DNA of 64,000 bases from Agromyces albus (GTDB lineage: Bacteria; Actinomycetota; Actinomycetes; Actinomycetales; Microbacteriaceae), in assembly GCF_030815405.1 (NCBI RefSeq), contig NZ_JAUSWX010000001.1, positions 620,001 through 684,000 of the forward strand, in the 5' to 3' direction. Position 1 is the first letter of the stretch; each line of letters opens with the position of its first letter. Shown here piece after piece: positions 18,533 to 27,700 of this stretch. Position numbers and translations under genes: made by a program. The notes beneath the pieces were generated by a model. The model was not told the origin of the DNA. It did no database searches and worked only from the letters and a program-made list of their open reading frames with translations.

Positions 18533-19537
18533 GTGGCAACGATCGGCGACGTAGCCAAGGCGGCGGGAGTCTCCCGCAGCACCGTCTCGTACGCCCTGTC
18601 GGGCAAGCGCACCATCTCGGCTGAGACGCGTGAGCGCATCGAGTCCGCGATCAGCCGGCTCGGCTTCACCCCGAATGCGGGGGCGAGAGCGCTCGCGACC
18701 TCGCAGACCATGGTCCTCGGCCTCTTCGTGCAGTTCTTCCGCGACGAGTTCTCGCCGGCCATGCTGCAGTATGTCCTCCCGATCTCGGATGCCGCACGGG
18801 AAGCGGGCTACGACATCCTCATGGTCACGGAAGACGACGGCCCGAAAGCGCTGCGCCGCATCACCGACTCCGACATGGTCGACGGCGTCGTGCTCCTCAA
18901 CGTCGCCCACGAGGATGAGCGGATCCCGCCGCTGCGCGCCGCGCGCCAGCCGGGCGCCCTCGTGGGTCTCCCGAAGGACACCGAGGGCCTCGACGTCTTC
19001 GACCTCGACTTCGGTGAGGCCGCCCGCATGCTCGTCGATCACCTCCACGACCTGGGCCATCGCGAGATCATCCTGGTCTCCCCGCACGAGCACGTGATCA
19101 CGCGCGGCGGCGCCTACGCCTGGCGCTTCCGAGAGGCCGCACTCGAGCGCGCCGCGCGATACGGGCTGCGGATCCACCCGTACGCCGGTGAGACGCAGCA
19201 GCCGGCGATCAACCAGTCGCTCAACTCCATCCTCGACCAGCGCCCGAGCGCAACAGCGCTGATCGTGCACAACGACGCCATGATCGCGGGGCTCCCGCCC
19301 GTGCTCAACGCCCGCGGGGTGCGGGTTCCCGACGACCTCTCGGTCGTCGGCATCTTCTCCGAAGACTTCGGCCGACTGTTCTCATTGCCGTACACGGCCA
19401 TCGAGACGTCGCCCGACAAGCTGGGCCGCGCGGCGGTCCAGGCGCTCGTGCAGCGAATGCAGGATCCCGACAGCGCCAGTGCGCCCGTGGTCCGATTCAT
19501 CGCACCCGAACTGACGGATCGAGGCAGTACCCGCTGA
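18533..19537 (+). CDS. LacI-family repressor of the arabinoside operon
   Basis: A 334-residue LacI-family regulator. The N-terminal helix-turn-helix and hinge read TIGDVAKAAGVSRSTVSYALSGKRTIS, then a periplasmic-binding-like sugar-sensing domain (about 60-330) ending in IETSPDKLGRAAVQALVQRM. Start GTG 18533 gives the standard N-terminus. The gene lies between GH127 (divergent) and a sugar ABC operon (same strand), and the palindrome TCGAACCGGTTCGA occurs before GH127, before itself, before the ABC operon and before the GH39-like gene; it is therefore the natural owner of that site. The inducer is inferred to be an arabinose- or galactose-containing oligosaccharide. Confidence 0.92.
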   Translation: MATIGDVAKAAGVSRSTVSYALSGKRTISAETRERIESAISRLGFTPNAGARALATSQTMVLGLFVQFFRDEFSPAMLQYVLPISDAAREAGYDILMVTEDDGPKALRRITDSDMVDGVVLLNVAHEDERIPPLRAARQPGALVGLPKDTEGLDVFDLDFGEAARMLVDHLHDLGHREIILVSPHEHVITRGGAYAWRFREAALERAARYGLRIHPYAGETQQPAINQSLNSILDQRPSATALIVHNDAMIAGLPPVLNARGVRVPDDLSVVGIFSEDFGRLFSLPYTAIETSPDKLGRAAVQALVQRMQDPDSASAPVVRFIAPELTDRGSTR

Positions 19538-19576
19538 CCCGTCGCTCACCTGTCGGCGGGGCATCCGTCGGCTCGG

Positions 19577-19596
19577 CTGTCGAACCGGTTCGACAG
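19577..19596 (+). promoter_or_regulatory. LacI operator of ABC operon
   Basis: CTGTCGAACCGGTTCGACAG is a perfect 20-bp palindrome containing TCGAACCGGTTCGA, 50 bases before the binding-protein gene. No convincing -35/-10 was found next to it. Confidence 0.75.
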
Positions 19597-19645
19597 AACA
19601 CCAGGAATCACTGAACACCACACGCACCATTCAAGGAGGAATACC

Positions 19646-20875
19646 GTGGCAACACTGCACAAGGCGCGCGTGTTCGGCGCCGCCATCATCACCGTCGGCG
19701 TGGCAGCCGCAGCACTGACCGGATGCTCGACCCCTGGCGAAAGCACGGCGGCGTCCACCGAGTACACGCTCTGGGACCCGTACCCCGACCGTGACGCCGA
19801 GTCGACGTGGGCGAAGGCCATCGACGCCTGCGCCGCCGACCTCGACATCACGATCAAGCGCAACAGCGGCAACACCGGCGACACCGTGAAGGACCTCACC
19901 ACGGCGGCCGGCAACCTGCCCGACGTCGCCATGGTCGACAACCCCAAGGTCGCCACGCTCGCCGACGCCGGCCTGCTCACGACGACCGAGGACAACGGCT
20001 TCGACGTCTCGAGCATCGAGGAGAACATCCTCAGCGCCGGCGAGATCGACGGCAAGGTCTACGGCGTGCCGGTCGGCGCGAACACCCTCGGCCTCTACTA
20101 CAACCCCGCGGTGCTCGAGGCTGCAGGCGTCGACATCGCGTCGGTGACCGACTACGCGTCGCTCACCGCGGCGCTCCAGCAGATCGTCGCGTCGGGGAAC
20201 AAGGGCATCACGTTCTCCGCGGTCGGCACCGAGGAGGGCTCGTTCCAGTTCCTCCCGTGGTTCTGGGGAGCCGGCGCCGACCTCACGGCGCTCGACTCCG
20301 GTGAGGCCGAGAGCGCGCTGCAGCTGTGGACCGGCTGGGTGACCACGGGCCTCGCCCCGAACTCGGTGATCTCCAACACCCAGGGCACAAGCTGGGACGA
20401 GTTCCTCACGGGCGAGTACGGCTTCGCCGAGAACGGCTCCTGGTTCAAGTCCGCCGCCGATGAGGCGGGCTACGAGTCCATCCAGATCCCCGGCATCGAC
20501 GGTGGTGTCGCCCCGGCTCCGACCGGCGGCGAGTTCATCACGATCCCCGTTCAGAAGGACACCGCCCGCTACGAGACCTCCGCGAAGATCGTGGAATGCC
20601 TGAGCAGCGGCGACACCGGTGCGACCGCTCTCGGGTACGTCGCGCCGACGGCCGACGGCCAGGCAGCCCAGCTTGCGGCCGACCCGACGCTCGAGTTCTG
20701 GACCAGCGCCGTGGGCGACGCGAAGCCGCGCACCGCCGACAACCTCGGCATCTCTTACGGCGTGATCTCGGAACAGCTCTACACCGCCGTGCAGAACGCG
20801 CTGAGCGGTGCGTCCTCTCCGGCGGACGCGCTCGCCGAAGCGCAGGCGACGGCAGCCGAGAAGCTCGAGAAGTAG
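19646..20875 (+). CDS. Sugar ABC transporter substrate-binding lipoprotein
   Basis: A 409-residue extracellular solute-binding protein (CUT1 type). The signal peptide ends in the lipobox LTGC with the lipidated Cys near residue 27, followed by a Ser/Thr linker. AAGGAGGAA sits at the right distance from GTG 19646. The fold resembles family-1 extracellular sugar-binding proteins (DVAMVDNPKVATLADAGLL, GKVYGVPVGANTLGLYYNP). It is first in an operon with two permeases and a GH63-like glycosidase and is under the TCGAACCGGTTCGA operator, so the ligand is probably an oligosaccharide released by the secreted arabinogalactan enzymes. Confidence 0.92.
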   Translation: MATLHKARVFGAAIITVGVAAAALTGCSTPGESTAASTEYTLWDPYPDRDAESTWAKAIDACAADLDITIKRNSGNTGDTVKDLTTAAGNLPDVAMVDNPKVATLADAGLLTTTEDNGFDVSSIEENILSAGEIDGKVYGVPVGANTLGLYYNPAVLEAAGVDIASVTDYASLTAALQQIVASGNKGITFSAVGTEEGSFQFLPWFWGAGADLTALDSGEAESALQLWTGWVTTGLAPNSVISNTQGTSWDEFLTGEYGFAENGSWFKSAADEAGYESIQIPGIDGGVAPAPTGGEFITIPVQKDTARYETSAKIVECLSSGDTGATALGYVAPTADGQAAQLAADPTLEFWTSAVGDAKPRTADNLGISYGVISEQLYTAVQNALSGASSPADALAEAQATAAEKLEK

Positions 20876-20925
20876 TCGGCGGAACACCCGCACCGCCCGC
20901 ACCGCCCCTCGATGGGAGAAGTCAC

Positions 20926-21930
20926 ATGACCGCGACACACACCACATCCAGGGTGACGGTGCGCGGCGAAACAGGGGAGGTGGCGTCGTTCCCCCGCGCC
21001 ACCTCCCCGGTTCGCCCGCTTCCCGATCGCCGGCTTCGCAGCAGGCAGCGCCTGCGGGGGCACCTGACGGCCTGGGCGTTCATCGCGCCCGTCGTCATCT
21101 ACCTCGCCGTGTTCTACGCCTACCCGCTCTACCGCAACCTCGACCTGAGCTTCCGCGACTACACGCTCCGTTCGTTCATCGACGGAACGGCCCCATTCGT
21201 GTGGTTCGACAACTACGTCGAGGTCATCCAGAGCTCGACGTTCACGCCGGCGCTCCTCAACACGGCGGTGTTCACCCTCGTGTCGATCGTGTTCCAGTTC
21301 GCCATCGGCCTCGCGCTCGCCGTGTTCTTCTTCAGGCGGTTCCCTCTCGCGCCCACCCTCCGCGCGCTCTTCCTGGTGCCGTGGCTGCTTCCGCTGCTCG
21401 TGTCCGCGTCGGTCTGGGCGTGGATGCTCAACAGCGAGTCGGGCATCATCAACGCGGGACTCGAGGCCATCGGCCTCACACAGGTGAACTGGCTGACCTC
21501 ACCGCAGTGGGCGATGGTGTCCGTGCTCCTCGCGAACATCTGGATCGGCATCCCGTTCAACCTGGTGATCCTCTACAGCGGGCTGCAGAACATCCCTGGT
21601 GAGGTCTACGAGGCGGCGTCGCTCGACGGCGCCAACGGCTGGCAGACGTTCTGGCGCATCACCTTCCCCCTGCTCCGGCCGGTGTCGGCGATCACGATCC
21701 TGCTCGGCCTCGTGTACACGCTGAAGGTCTTCGACATCATCTGGATCATGACGCGCGGCGGGCCCGGCGACGCGTCGGCCACGTTCGCGATCTGGTCGTA
21801 CCGGCTCGGCTTCGGCGGCGGATCGCCCGAGCTGAGTCCGGCCGCCGCGGTGGGCAACCTGCTCATCGTGCTGGCGTTCGTGTTCGGCCTCATCTACATC
21901 CGTACGCAGCGTCGATTGGAGCGCGCATGA
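20926..21930 (+). CDS. Sugar ABC transporter permease (MalF type)
   Basis: A 334-residue inner-membrane permease with six transmembrane segments after a basic N-terminal tail of about 45 residues. The EAA loop that contacts the ATPase is seen as EVYEAASLDGANGWQTFWRITFP. ATG 20926 is preceded by GGGAGAAG. Its stop overlaps the next permease start (ATGA), so the two are coupled. No ATPase gene is nearby. Confidence 0.92.
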   Translation: MTATHTTSRVTVRGETGEVASFPRATSPVRPLPDRRLRSRQRLRGHLTAWAFIAPVVIYLAVFYAYPLYRNLDLSFRDYTLRSFIDGTAPFVWFDNYVEVIQSSTFTPALLNTAVFTLVSIVFQFAIGLALAVFFFRRFPLAPTLRALFLVPWLLPLLVSASVWAWMLNSESGIINAGLEAIGLTQVNWLTSPQWAMVSVLLANIWIGIPFNLVILYSGLQNIPGEVYEAASLDGANGWQTFWRITFPLLRPVSAITILLGLVYTLKVFDIIWIMTRGGPGDASATFAIWSYRLGFGGGSPELSPAAAVGNLLIVLAFVFGLIYIRTQRRLERA

Positions 21931-22745
21931 CCTCGGCGAGAAGGATCGGGAACACCGTGATCGGCGTGATCTTCACGGCGCTGATGCTCTTCCCGCTCTA
22001 CTGGATGATCAACGTCTCCCTGACGCAGCCGACGGACCTGCGGAAGGACCCGCCGAACCTGTTCCCAGTGAACCCCACCTTCGACGGCTATACGCGGGTG
22101 CTCAGCGAGCAGTTGCCCTACCTCGGCACGAGCCTCGTCATCGGGCTCGGCACGGTCGCCGTGACGCTCCTGTTGTCGGCGCCTGCCGCGTTCGCGCTGG
22201 CGAAGCTCCGGCCCCGCGGCGGCACGGTGCTGAACTTCGTGCTGCTCATCGCCCAGATGATCCCCGGCATCATCATGGCGATGGGCTTCTACCTCATCTT
22301 CCACAGCTGGGGCATCCTCGACACGGTTCCCGGCCTGATCCTCGCCGACTCGACGCTCGCCGTGCCCTTCGGCGTGCTCATCTTCACGGCATTCATGGCG
22401 GGGATCCCCGAGGAGCTGATGTCGGCGGCCAAGATCGACGGCGCCGGCCCGTGGCGCACCTTCCGGTCGATCGTCATGCCCATCAGTCGCAATTCCGTCG
22501 TCACGGTGTCGCTGTTCACGTTCCTGTGGGCGTGGTCCGACTTCATCTTCGCCTCGACGCTCAACCGCGGCGGTGGGTTCCAGCCGATCACGATGGGCAT
22601 CTACAAGTACATCGGCAACAACACGCAGGACTGGAACGCCATCATGGCCACCGCCGTCGTCGCTTCGATTCCGGCGGCCGTGCTGCTCGTCGTCGCACAG
22701 CGCTACGTCGCGGCCGGCGTCACCGCAGGGGCGGTCAAGGACTGA
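21927..22745 (+). CDS. Sugar ABC transporter permease (MalG type)
   Basis: A 272-residue permease with six transmembrane segments and the EAA loop GIPEELMSAAKIDGAGPWRTFRSIVMP. It starts by ATGA overlap with the MalF-type partner and its stop overlaps the start of the GH63-like gene (TGATG), so all four genes are one tightly coupled operon. Energy must come from a shared ATPase encoded elsewhere, as with MsiK in actinobacteria. Confidence 0.92.
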   Translation: MTSARRIGNTVIGVIFTALMLFPLYWMINVSLTQPTDLRKDPPNLFPVNPTFDGYTRVLSEQLPYLGTSLVIGLGTVAVTLLLSAPAAFALAKLRPRGGTVLNFVLLIAQMIPGIIMAMGFYLIFHSWGILDTVPGLILADSTLAVPFGVLIFTAFMAGIPEELMSAAKIDGAGPWRTFRSIVMPISRNSVVTVSLFTFLWAWSDFIFASTLNRGGGFQPITMGIYKYIGNNTQDWNAIMATAVVASIPAAVLLVVAQRYVAAGVTAGAVKD

Positions 22746-24517
22746 TGCCGACCCTCGAATTCCCCCTCGCCGAGGTGCCGTTCAGCATGCGCGGCTCATG
22801 GCTGTCGGTATCGCGCGTGCTCGGACTGCACCGCTCGGCCGAACTCATCCACCTCGTCTCGCACCAGACCGGCATGCATCCCGTGCTCTCGTTCCAGCCC
22901 ATCGCGGGCGGCACGCCGGTCGAGACGACCGAGTTCGCCGCGCCCGAGCGGCTGCGCTGGGCGAGCGGCGCCGGCGAGTTCACCGCAGCCTTCGCCGACG
23001 TCGACACCGTGCGGGTTCGCGGCGCAGGGCTCGGATTGCGACTTTCGGATGCCTCGGGCGGATTGACGCCGTTCACGGGCACGTTCCTCTTCATCGCGCC
23101 GCAGGACGGCGCCGCCGTACTGACCTCGTACGAGACCGGTCGGCGCTACCGCGTCACCCGGCTCGCCGGGGAGTTCTCGGTGATCGGCGCCGAGCGCCTG
23201 GGCGCGGGGGAGCGGGCGATCGAGATCGGCGCCGACGGGGGCGAGTGGGAGATCGCCATCGAGGAGCTGATCTCCGAGCCGGCCCCGTTCCGGCCGAAAC
23301 GATCCTTCGACGACGTCGTGGCCGCCCGGGCGGCCGAGTTCGCCGAGTTCGCCGACGGGATCGCGCCTTGGCGCGCGGAGCATCCGGGCGCCGCGCTCGC
23401 GGCATACGTGCTCTGGTCGGCGACCGTGCGCCCACTCGGATTCGTCACCCGCGAGGCCGTGCTGATGTCGAAGCACTGGATGAACAAGGTGTGGAGCTGG
23501 GATCACTGCTTCAACGCCCTGGTGCTCGCGTCGTCGCATCCCGAGCTCGCCATCGACCAGTTCCTCGTCGTGTTCGACCATCAGGTCGCGACCGGCGCGC
23601 TGCCCGACTCGATCACCCACTCCGAGGTGCTCTACAACTTCGTGAAGCCGCCGATCCACGGGTGGATGTGGTCGGAGCTGCGGCGCCGGCTCCCCAGCCC
23701 CGTACCGGCCGACGTGCTGCTCGAGGTCTACCGGCGGCTCGCCGCGTGGACCCGCTACTGGCTCGATCATCGCCGCGGACCCGGCGAGGCACTGCCGTTC
23801 TACGAGCACGGCAACGACAGCGGATGGGACAACTCGACGGTGTTCGACCTCGACCGGGTCGTCGAGTCTCCCGATCTCGCCGCCTTCCTCGTGCTCCAGC
23901 TCGACGAGCTCGCCCGGCTGGCCGACGAAGTGGCACCGGATGCCGCTGGCGGCTGGCGCATGGAAGGGGAACTGCTCCTCGGGGCCCTCATGAGCGAGCT
24001 GTGGGACGGGGAGCAATTCGTTGCGCGCTCGGTCGCCGGTCGGCGCATCGCGAGCACGTCGAGCCTGCTCACGGCGCTGCCCCTCATCGCGAGCCATCGG
24101 CTCCCCGGCGACGTGTCGCAGCGCCTGGCCGAGAAGGTCGCGGCGCACCTCACCGCGTTCGGCCCGGCGACCGAGCTGCCGAGTTCCCCGCTCTACGACG
24201 CCGACGGGTACTGGCGGGGGCCCATCTGGGCTCCGTCGACGATCATCGTCGAGGCGGGCCTCCGCGCCGCGGGCCACCACGACCTGGCGGACGACGTCAG
24301 CGAGCGCTTCCGCCGCCTCTGCGAACGCAGCGGCTTCGCGGAGAACTTCGACGCGCTCACGGGTGCGGGCCTGCGCGACCGGGCCTACACCTGGACGGCG
24401 AGTGCCTACCTGCTGCTCGCAGGCCAGGCATCCGAGCGCTCGATGGTGATGGCGGAGGCGGTGACAGCGGAGATGGCGCTAGCCGAGATGGCGAGCGAGT
24501 CGGCTGGAGGAACCTAG
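22745..24517 (+). CDS. GH63-like intracellular glycosidase
   Basis: A 590-residue cytosolic protein with an N-terminal beta-sandwich (about 1-190) and an (alpha/alpha)6 barrel (about 200-575) like GH63/MGH1-type glycoside hydrolases. Marks are KHWMNKVWSWDHCFNALVLA, NDSGWDNSTVFD (likely general acid Asp362) and YWRGPIWAPSTIIVEAGL. These enzymes invert alpha-glucosidic or related linkages (alpha-glucosidase, mannosylglycerate hydrolase); the exact substrate cannot be told. With no signal peptide and overlapping the permease gene, it probably cleaves the imported oligosaccharide. It is the last gene of the operon and is followed by a terminator. Confidence 0.82.
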   Translation: MPTLEFPLAEVPFSMRGSWLSVSRVLGLHRSAELIHLVSHQTGMHPVLSFQPIAGGTPVETTEFAAPERLRWASGAGEFTAAFADVDTVRVRGAGLGLRLSDASGGLTPFTGTFLFIAPQDGAAVLTSYETGRRYRVTRLAGEFSVIGAERLGAGERAIEIGADGGEWEIAIEELISEPAPFRPKRSFDDVVAARAAEFAEFADGIAPWRAEHPGAALAAYVLWSATVRPLGFVTREAVLMSKHWMNKVWSWDHCFNALVLASSHPELAIDQFLVVFDHQVATGALPDSITHSEVLYNFVKPPIHGWMWSELRRRLPSPVPADVLLEVYRRLAAWTRYWLDHRRGPGEALPFYEHGNDSGWDNSTVFDLDRVVESPDLAAFLVLQLDELARLADEVAPDAAGGWRMEGELLLGALMSELWDGEQFVARSVAGRRIASTSSLLTALPLIASHRLPGDVSQRLAEKVAAHLTAFGPATELPSSPLYDADGYWRGPIWAPSTIIVEAGLRAAGHHDLADDVSERFRRLCERSGFAENFDALTGAGLRDRAYTWTASAYLLLAGQASERSMVMAEAVTAEMALAEMASESAGGT

Positions 24518-24536
24518 CAGAGAACGAGCACATGGC

Positions 24537-24566
24537 CGGCCGCGATCTCACCCGGGATCGCGGCCG
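24537..24566 (+). terminator. Terminator of the ABC/GH63 operon
   Basis: CGGCCGCGATC (24537-24547) and GATCGCGGCCG (24556-24566) form an 11-bp GC-rich stem with an 8-base loop 20 bases after the stop. Confidence 0.75.
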
Positions 24567-24627
24567 CCGGCGTGCATCGTTGCCGATAAATCCCAGATCA
24601 GATGCCATTTAACTCTGCGCAACACTC

Positions 24628-24677
24628 TTGACCCCAGGGCGCGGGTCGCGCTAGATTCAGCGATCGAACCGGTTCGA
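24628..24677 (+). promoter_or_regulatory. GH39-like gene promoter with LacI operator
   Basis: TTGACC (24628-24633), 18 bases, and TAGATT (24652-24657) form the clearest sigma-70-type promoter of the window. The perfect palindrome TCGAACCGGTTCGA (24664-24677) covers the expected transcription start, a classic repression layout. Confidence 0.8.
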
Positions 24678-24720
24678 CGCTATGGCGTGGCCGGCCCAAC
24701 GGGATGCGAGGAGGCAGACC

Positions 24721-27700
24721 ATGAACCCTTCTGATCGACGAAGCGGCGCCGTGCGGCGCGCAGGCATGGGAATGGGGGTGACGGTGGCGCTCATCGGCTC
24801 GGGCCTGGCGCTCGGCGCAGCCTCGGCGGCCGCGGCATCCGACATTCCCGACGGACATCAGGTGGTGCACTACGCCTTCGACGATGCCGTCGGGAGCGGC
24901 GTGGTGGCCGACAGCTCGGGCAACAACCGCAACGCGACGCTCGTGAACCCCGCCACGGCGACGTCGGTCGACGGCACCGACGGCACGAAGGCGCTCGGAC
25001 TCCCGGGCGGCGCATCGAACGCAGCCGTCGCCTACGTCGACCTGCCGGCCTCGATCCTCCAGGGGCGCACCGACCTCACGGTCTCGACCCGCGTGAACTG
25101 GACGTCGTCGAACGCCGCGTGGCAGTGGATGTACGCGCTCGGCACCAACTCGACCCGCTACCTCTTCAGCACCCCGCGCAACGGCGACGGCCTGCTGCGC
25201 TCCGCGATCACGACGAACGGCGGCGGCGCCAACGAGAACATCGTGACCGGATCGGCCGTGCTTCCCAGCGGGGAGTGGAAGACCCTCACCGTCACACTCG
25301 ACACCACCGCCGACCGCCTCACGAGCTACCTTGACGGCGTCGCGATCGGCTCGGTGACCACTCCCATCACGGCCTCGAGTCTCTTGACCACGACCACCCG
25401 TTCGGGCTACATCGGCAAGTCCTTCTACCCCGACCCCTATTTCGCCGGCGCGGTCGACGACTTCGCGGTGTACGACATCGCGCTCACGCCCGAGCAGGTC
25501 GGTGGCCTCGTGGCATCGGTGCCGACCATCACCGGAGTCGCCGACGACACCCTGGAGGCCCGCACGGCCGTCGGCACGGCGCCTGCGCTGCCCGCGACGA
25601 CGCTCGCCCACTACAGCGACGGCTACGATCGTCCCGCCTCGGTCGTGTGGGACGCCGTCGACCCGTCGTCCTACGCCCAGCGCGGAACCTTCGTGGTGAA
25701 CGGCGTCGCAGCCGGCCAGGCGGTGACCGCCACGGTCACCGTGTTCGTCCCGAACGAGATCACGGTCGACCTCGCGAGCGACACCGGGGCGTTCCACGGC
25801 GGCGCATCCGGCACGCTCTACGGCGTCTACGGAGAGGACATCCCCTCCGACAACCTGCTCGAGGGCATCGACCTGCGCACCGTCTCGACGAAGGCGCAGG
25901 ACGGGCCGCAGCATCCGGGCGCCGACGCGCTCGAAGTGGTGAAGCCGCTTGCCGACGCGACCGATGGCGACGTGTACATCTACATGACCGACATCCATCG
26001 CGGATTCCCGTACGAGTGGGAGGGCTCCACGCCCGCCGAGAAGATGTCGATCTACTCCGAGAAGCTCGCGAAGCAGGTCGACCAGGTGCTCGAGCTGCCG
26101 GCCGAGTACCAGGACAACATCGTCTTCGTGCCGTTCAACGAGCCCGAGGGCAATATGTTCGGCACCGGCACGTGGAGTTACAACCGCGTCAGCTGGCTGA
26201 ACAACCCCACGGACTTCTTCGCCGCGTGGGACAGCTCGTACCGGCTCATCAAGGACAAGCTGCCGACGGCCCGCATCGCCGGCCCCAACACGAGCGTGCT
26301 CTACTCGCAGGTGAAGGGCTTCATGCAGCACACCGTCGCCGAGAACACCGTGCCCGAGGTGATCACCTGGCACGAGCTCAGCAATCCGGCACAGGTGCGC
26401 TCGAGCGTTGCGAAGTACCGCGCCTGGGAGACCGAGGTCTTCGCCGGCACCGCGTTCGAGGGCACGTCGCTGCCGATCAACATCAACGAGTACGCGTTCA
26501 ACTACCACACCTCGGTGCCGGGTCAGATGATCCAGTGGATCTCGGCGATCGAGGAATCGAAGGTCGACGCCGACATCGCCTACTGGAACATCGACGGCAA
26601 CCTGAGTGACTCCGCCGTCGAGGCCAACCGCGGCAACGGCCAGTGGTGGCTGCTCAACGCCTACGCCCAGATGTCGGGTCACACCGTGGCGGTGACCCCG
26701 CCGTCGCCGAACACGAGCTACACCCTGCAGGGCGTTGCCACGCTCGACGAGGACAAGCGGCAGAGCCGGGTGATCATCGGCGGTGCTGCGGGCAACGCGT
26801 CCCTCGCCGTGACGAACGTGCCCGAGAGCGTCTTCGGGTCGTCGGTGCACGCGCTCATCAGGGAGATCCCGTGGACGGGCCAGCTCGGTGACTCCGCGGA
26901 GCCCGAGGTGATCGCCGAGGCCGACCTGCCTGTCGCGGGCGGCGCGGTCGACCTCGGCTTCGGCGGAGCGCTGCCGCAGCTGAAGGAGAGCTCGGCGTAC
27001 GAGGTCATCCTCACGCCCGGCGGGCACTCCACCTCGCCGGCGGTCGCGCCGAAGCTCTGGGCCGCCAGCTATGAGGCCGAGAACGCGGCGCACACCGGTT
27101 CGGTGTACTTCAGGAACGGCCCCGAGGGCACGCCGTCCGACGTGAGCAAGTTCTACACATCGGGCCAGTACAACGTCGGCGGCCTCCGCACCGGTTCGGA
27201 CACGGTCCTCGACTTCGAGGTGACGGTTCCCCAGGACGGCACGTACGACCTCTCGGTGCTCGCGAGTTCGCTCAACACCTTCGGATCCGTCGCCGAGCAG
27301 GGGCCGACGAACGTCTTCCTCAGGGTCGACGGTGGTGCCGAGCAGGAGCTGTTCCTGACCCTCGGGTACAAGTGGGTGGTCTGGGATCACACCGACACGA
27401 CGGTCGACCTCACCGCGGGCACGCACACCATCAGCCTCGCCGCGCAGAGCCTCGACGGGGTCGGCGCGACGAAGGGCGATGTCCTCATCGACAAGATCGA
27501 CGTGTCGCTCGCCAACCCCGACGCGGCTCCGATCTACGAGGCCGAGTACGCCGACCTGCACGGCACCCAGCCGAGCTACGACCACGACGGAGCATCCGGG
27601 TCGGGTGCAGTCGCACTCGACGAGGGCGACTCCGCGACCTTCTGGGTCTACGCCCGCGACGACGCTCCGGCCACGCTCGACGTGCAGACCCTCGGCGGCG

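Noticed and set aside
14217..18554. A 1445-codon open frame on the plus strand
   Set aside because: It runs opposite GH59 and GH127, both with intact catalytic motifs, and has the low-complexity composition of a shadow frame.
24598..27585. A 995-codon open frame on the minus strand
   Set aside because: Antisense to the GH39-like gene and crosses its promoter; no recognisable domain.
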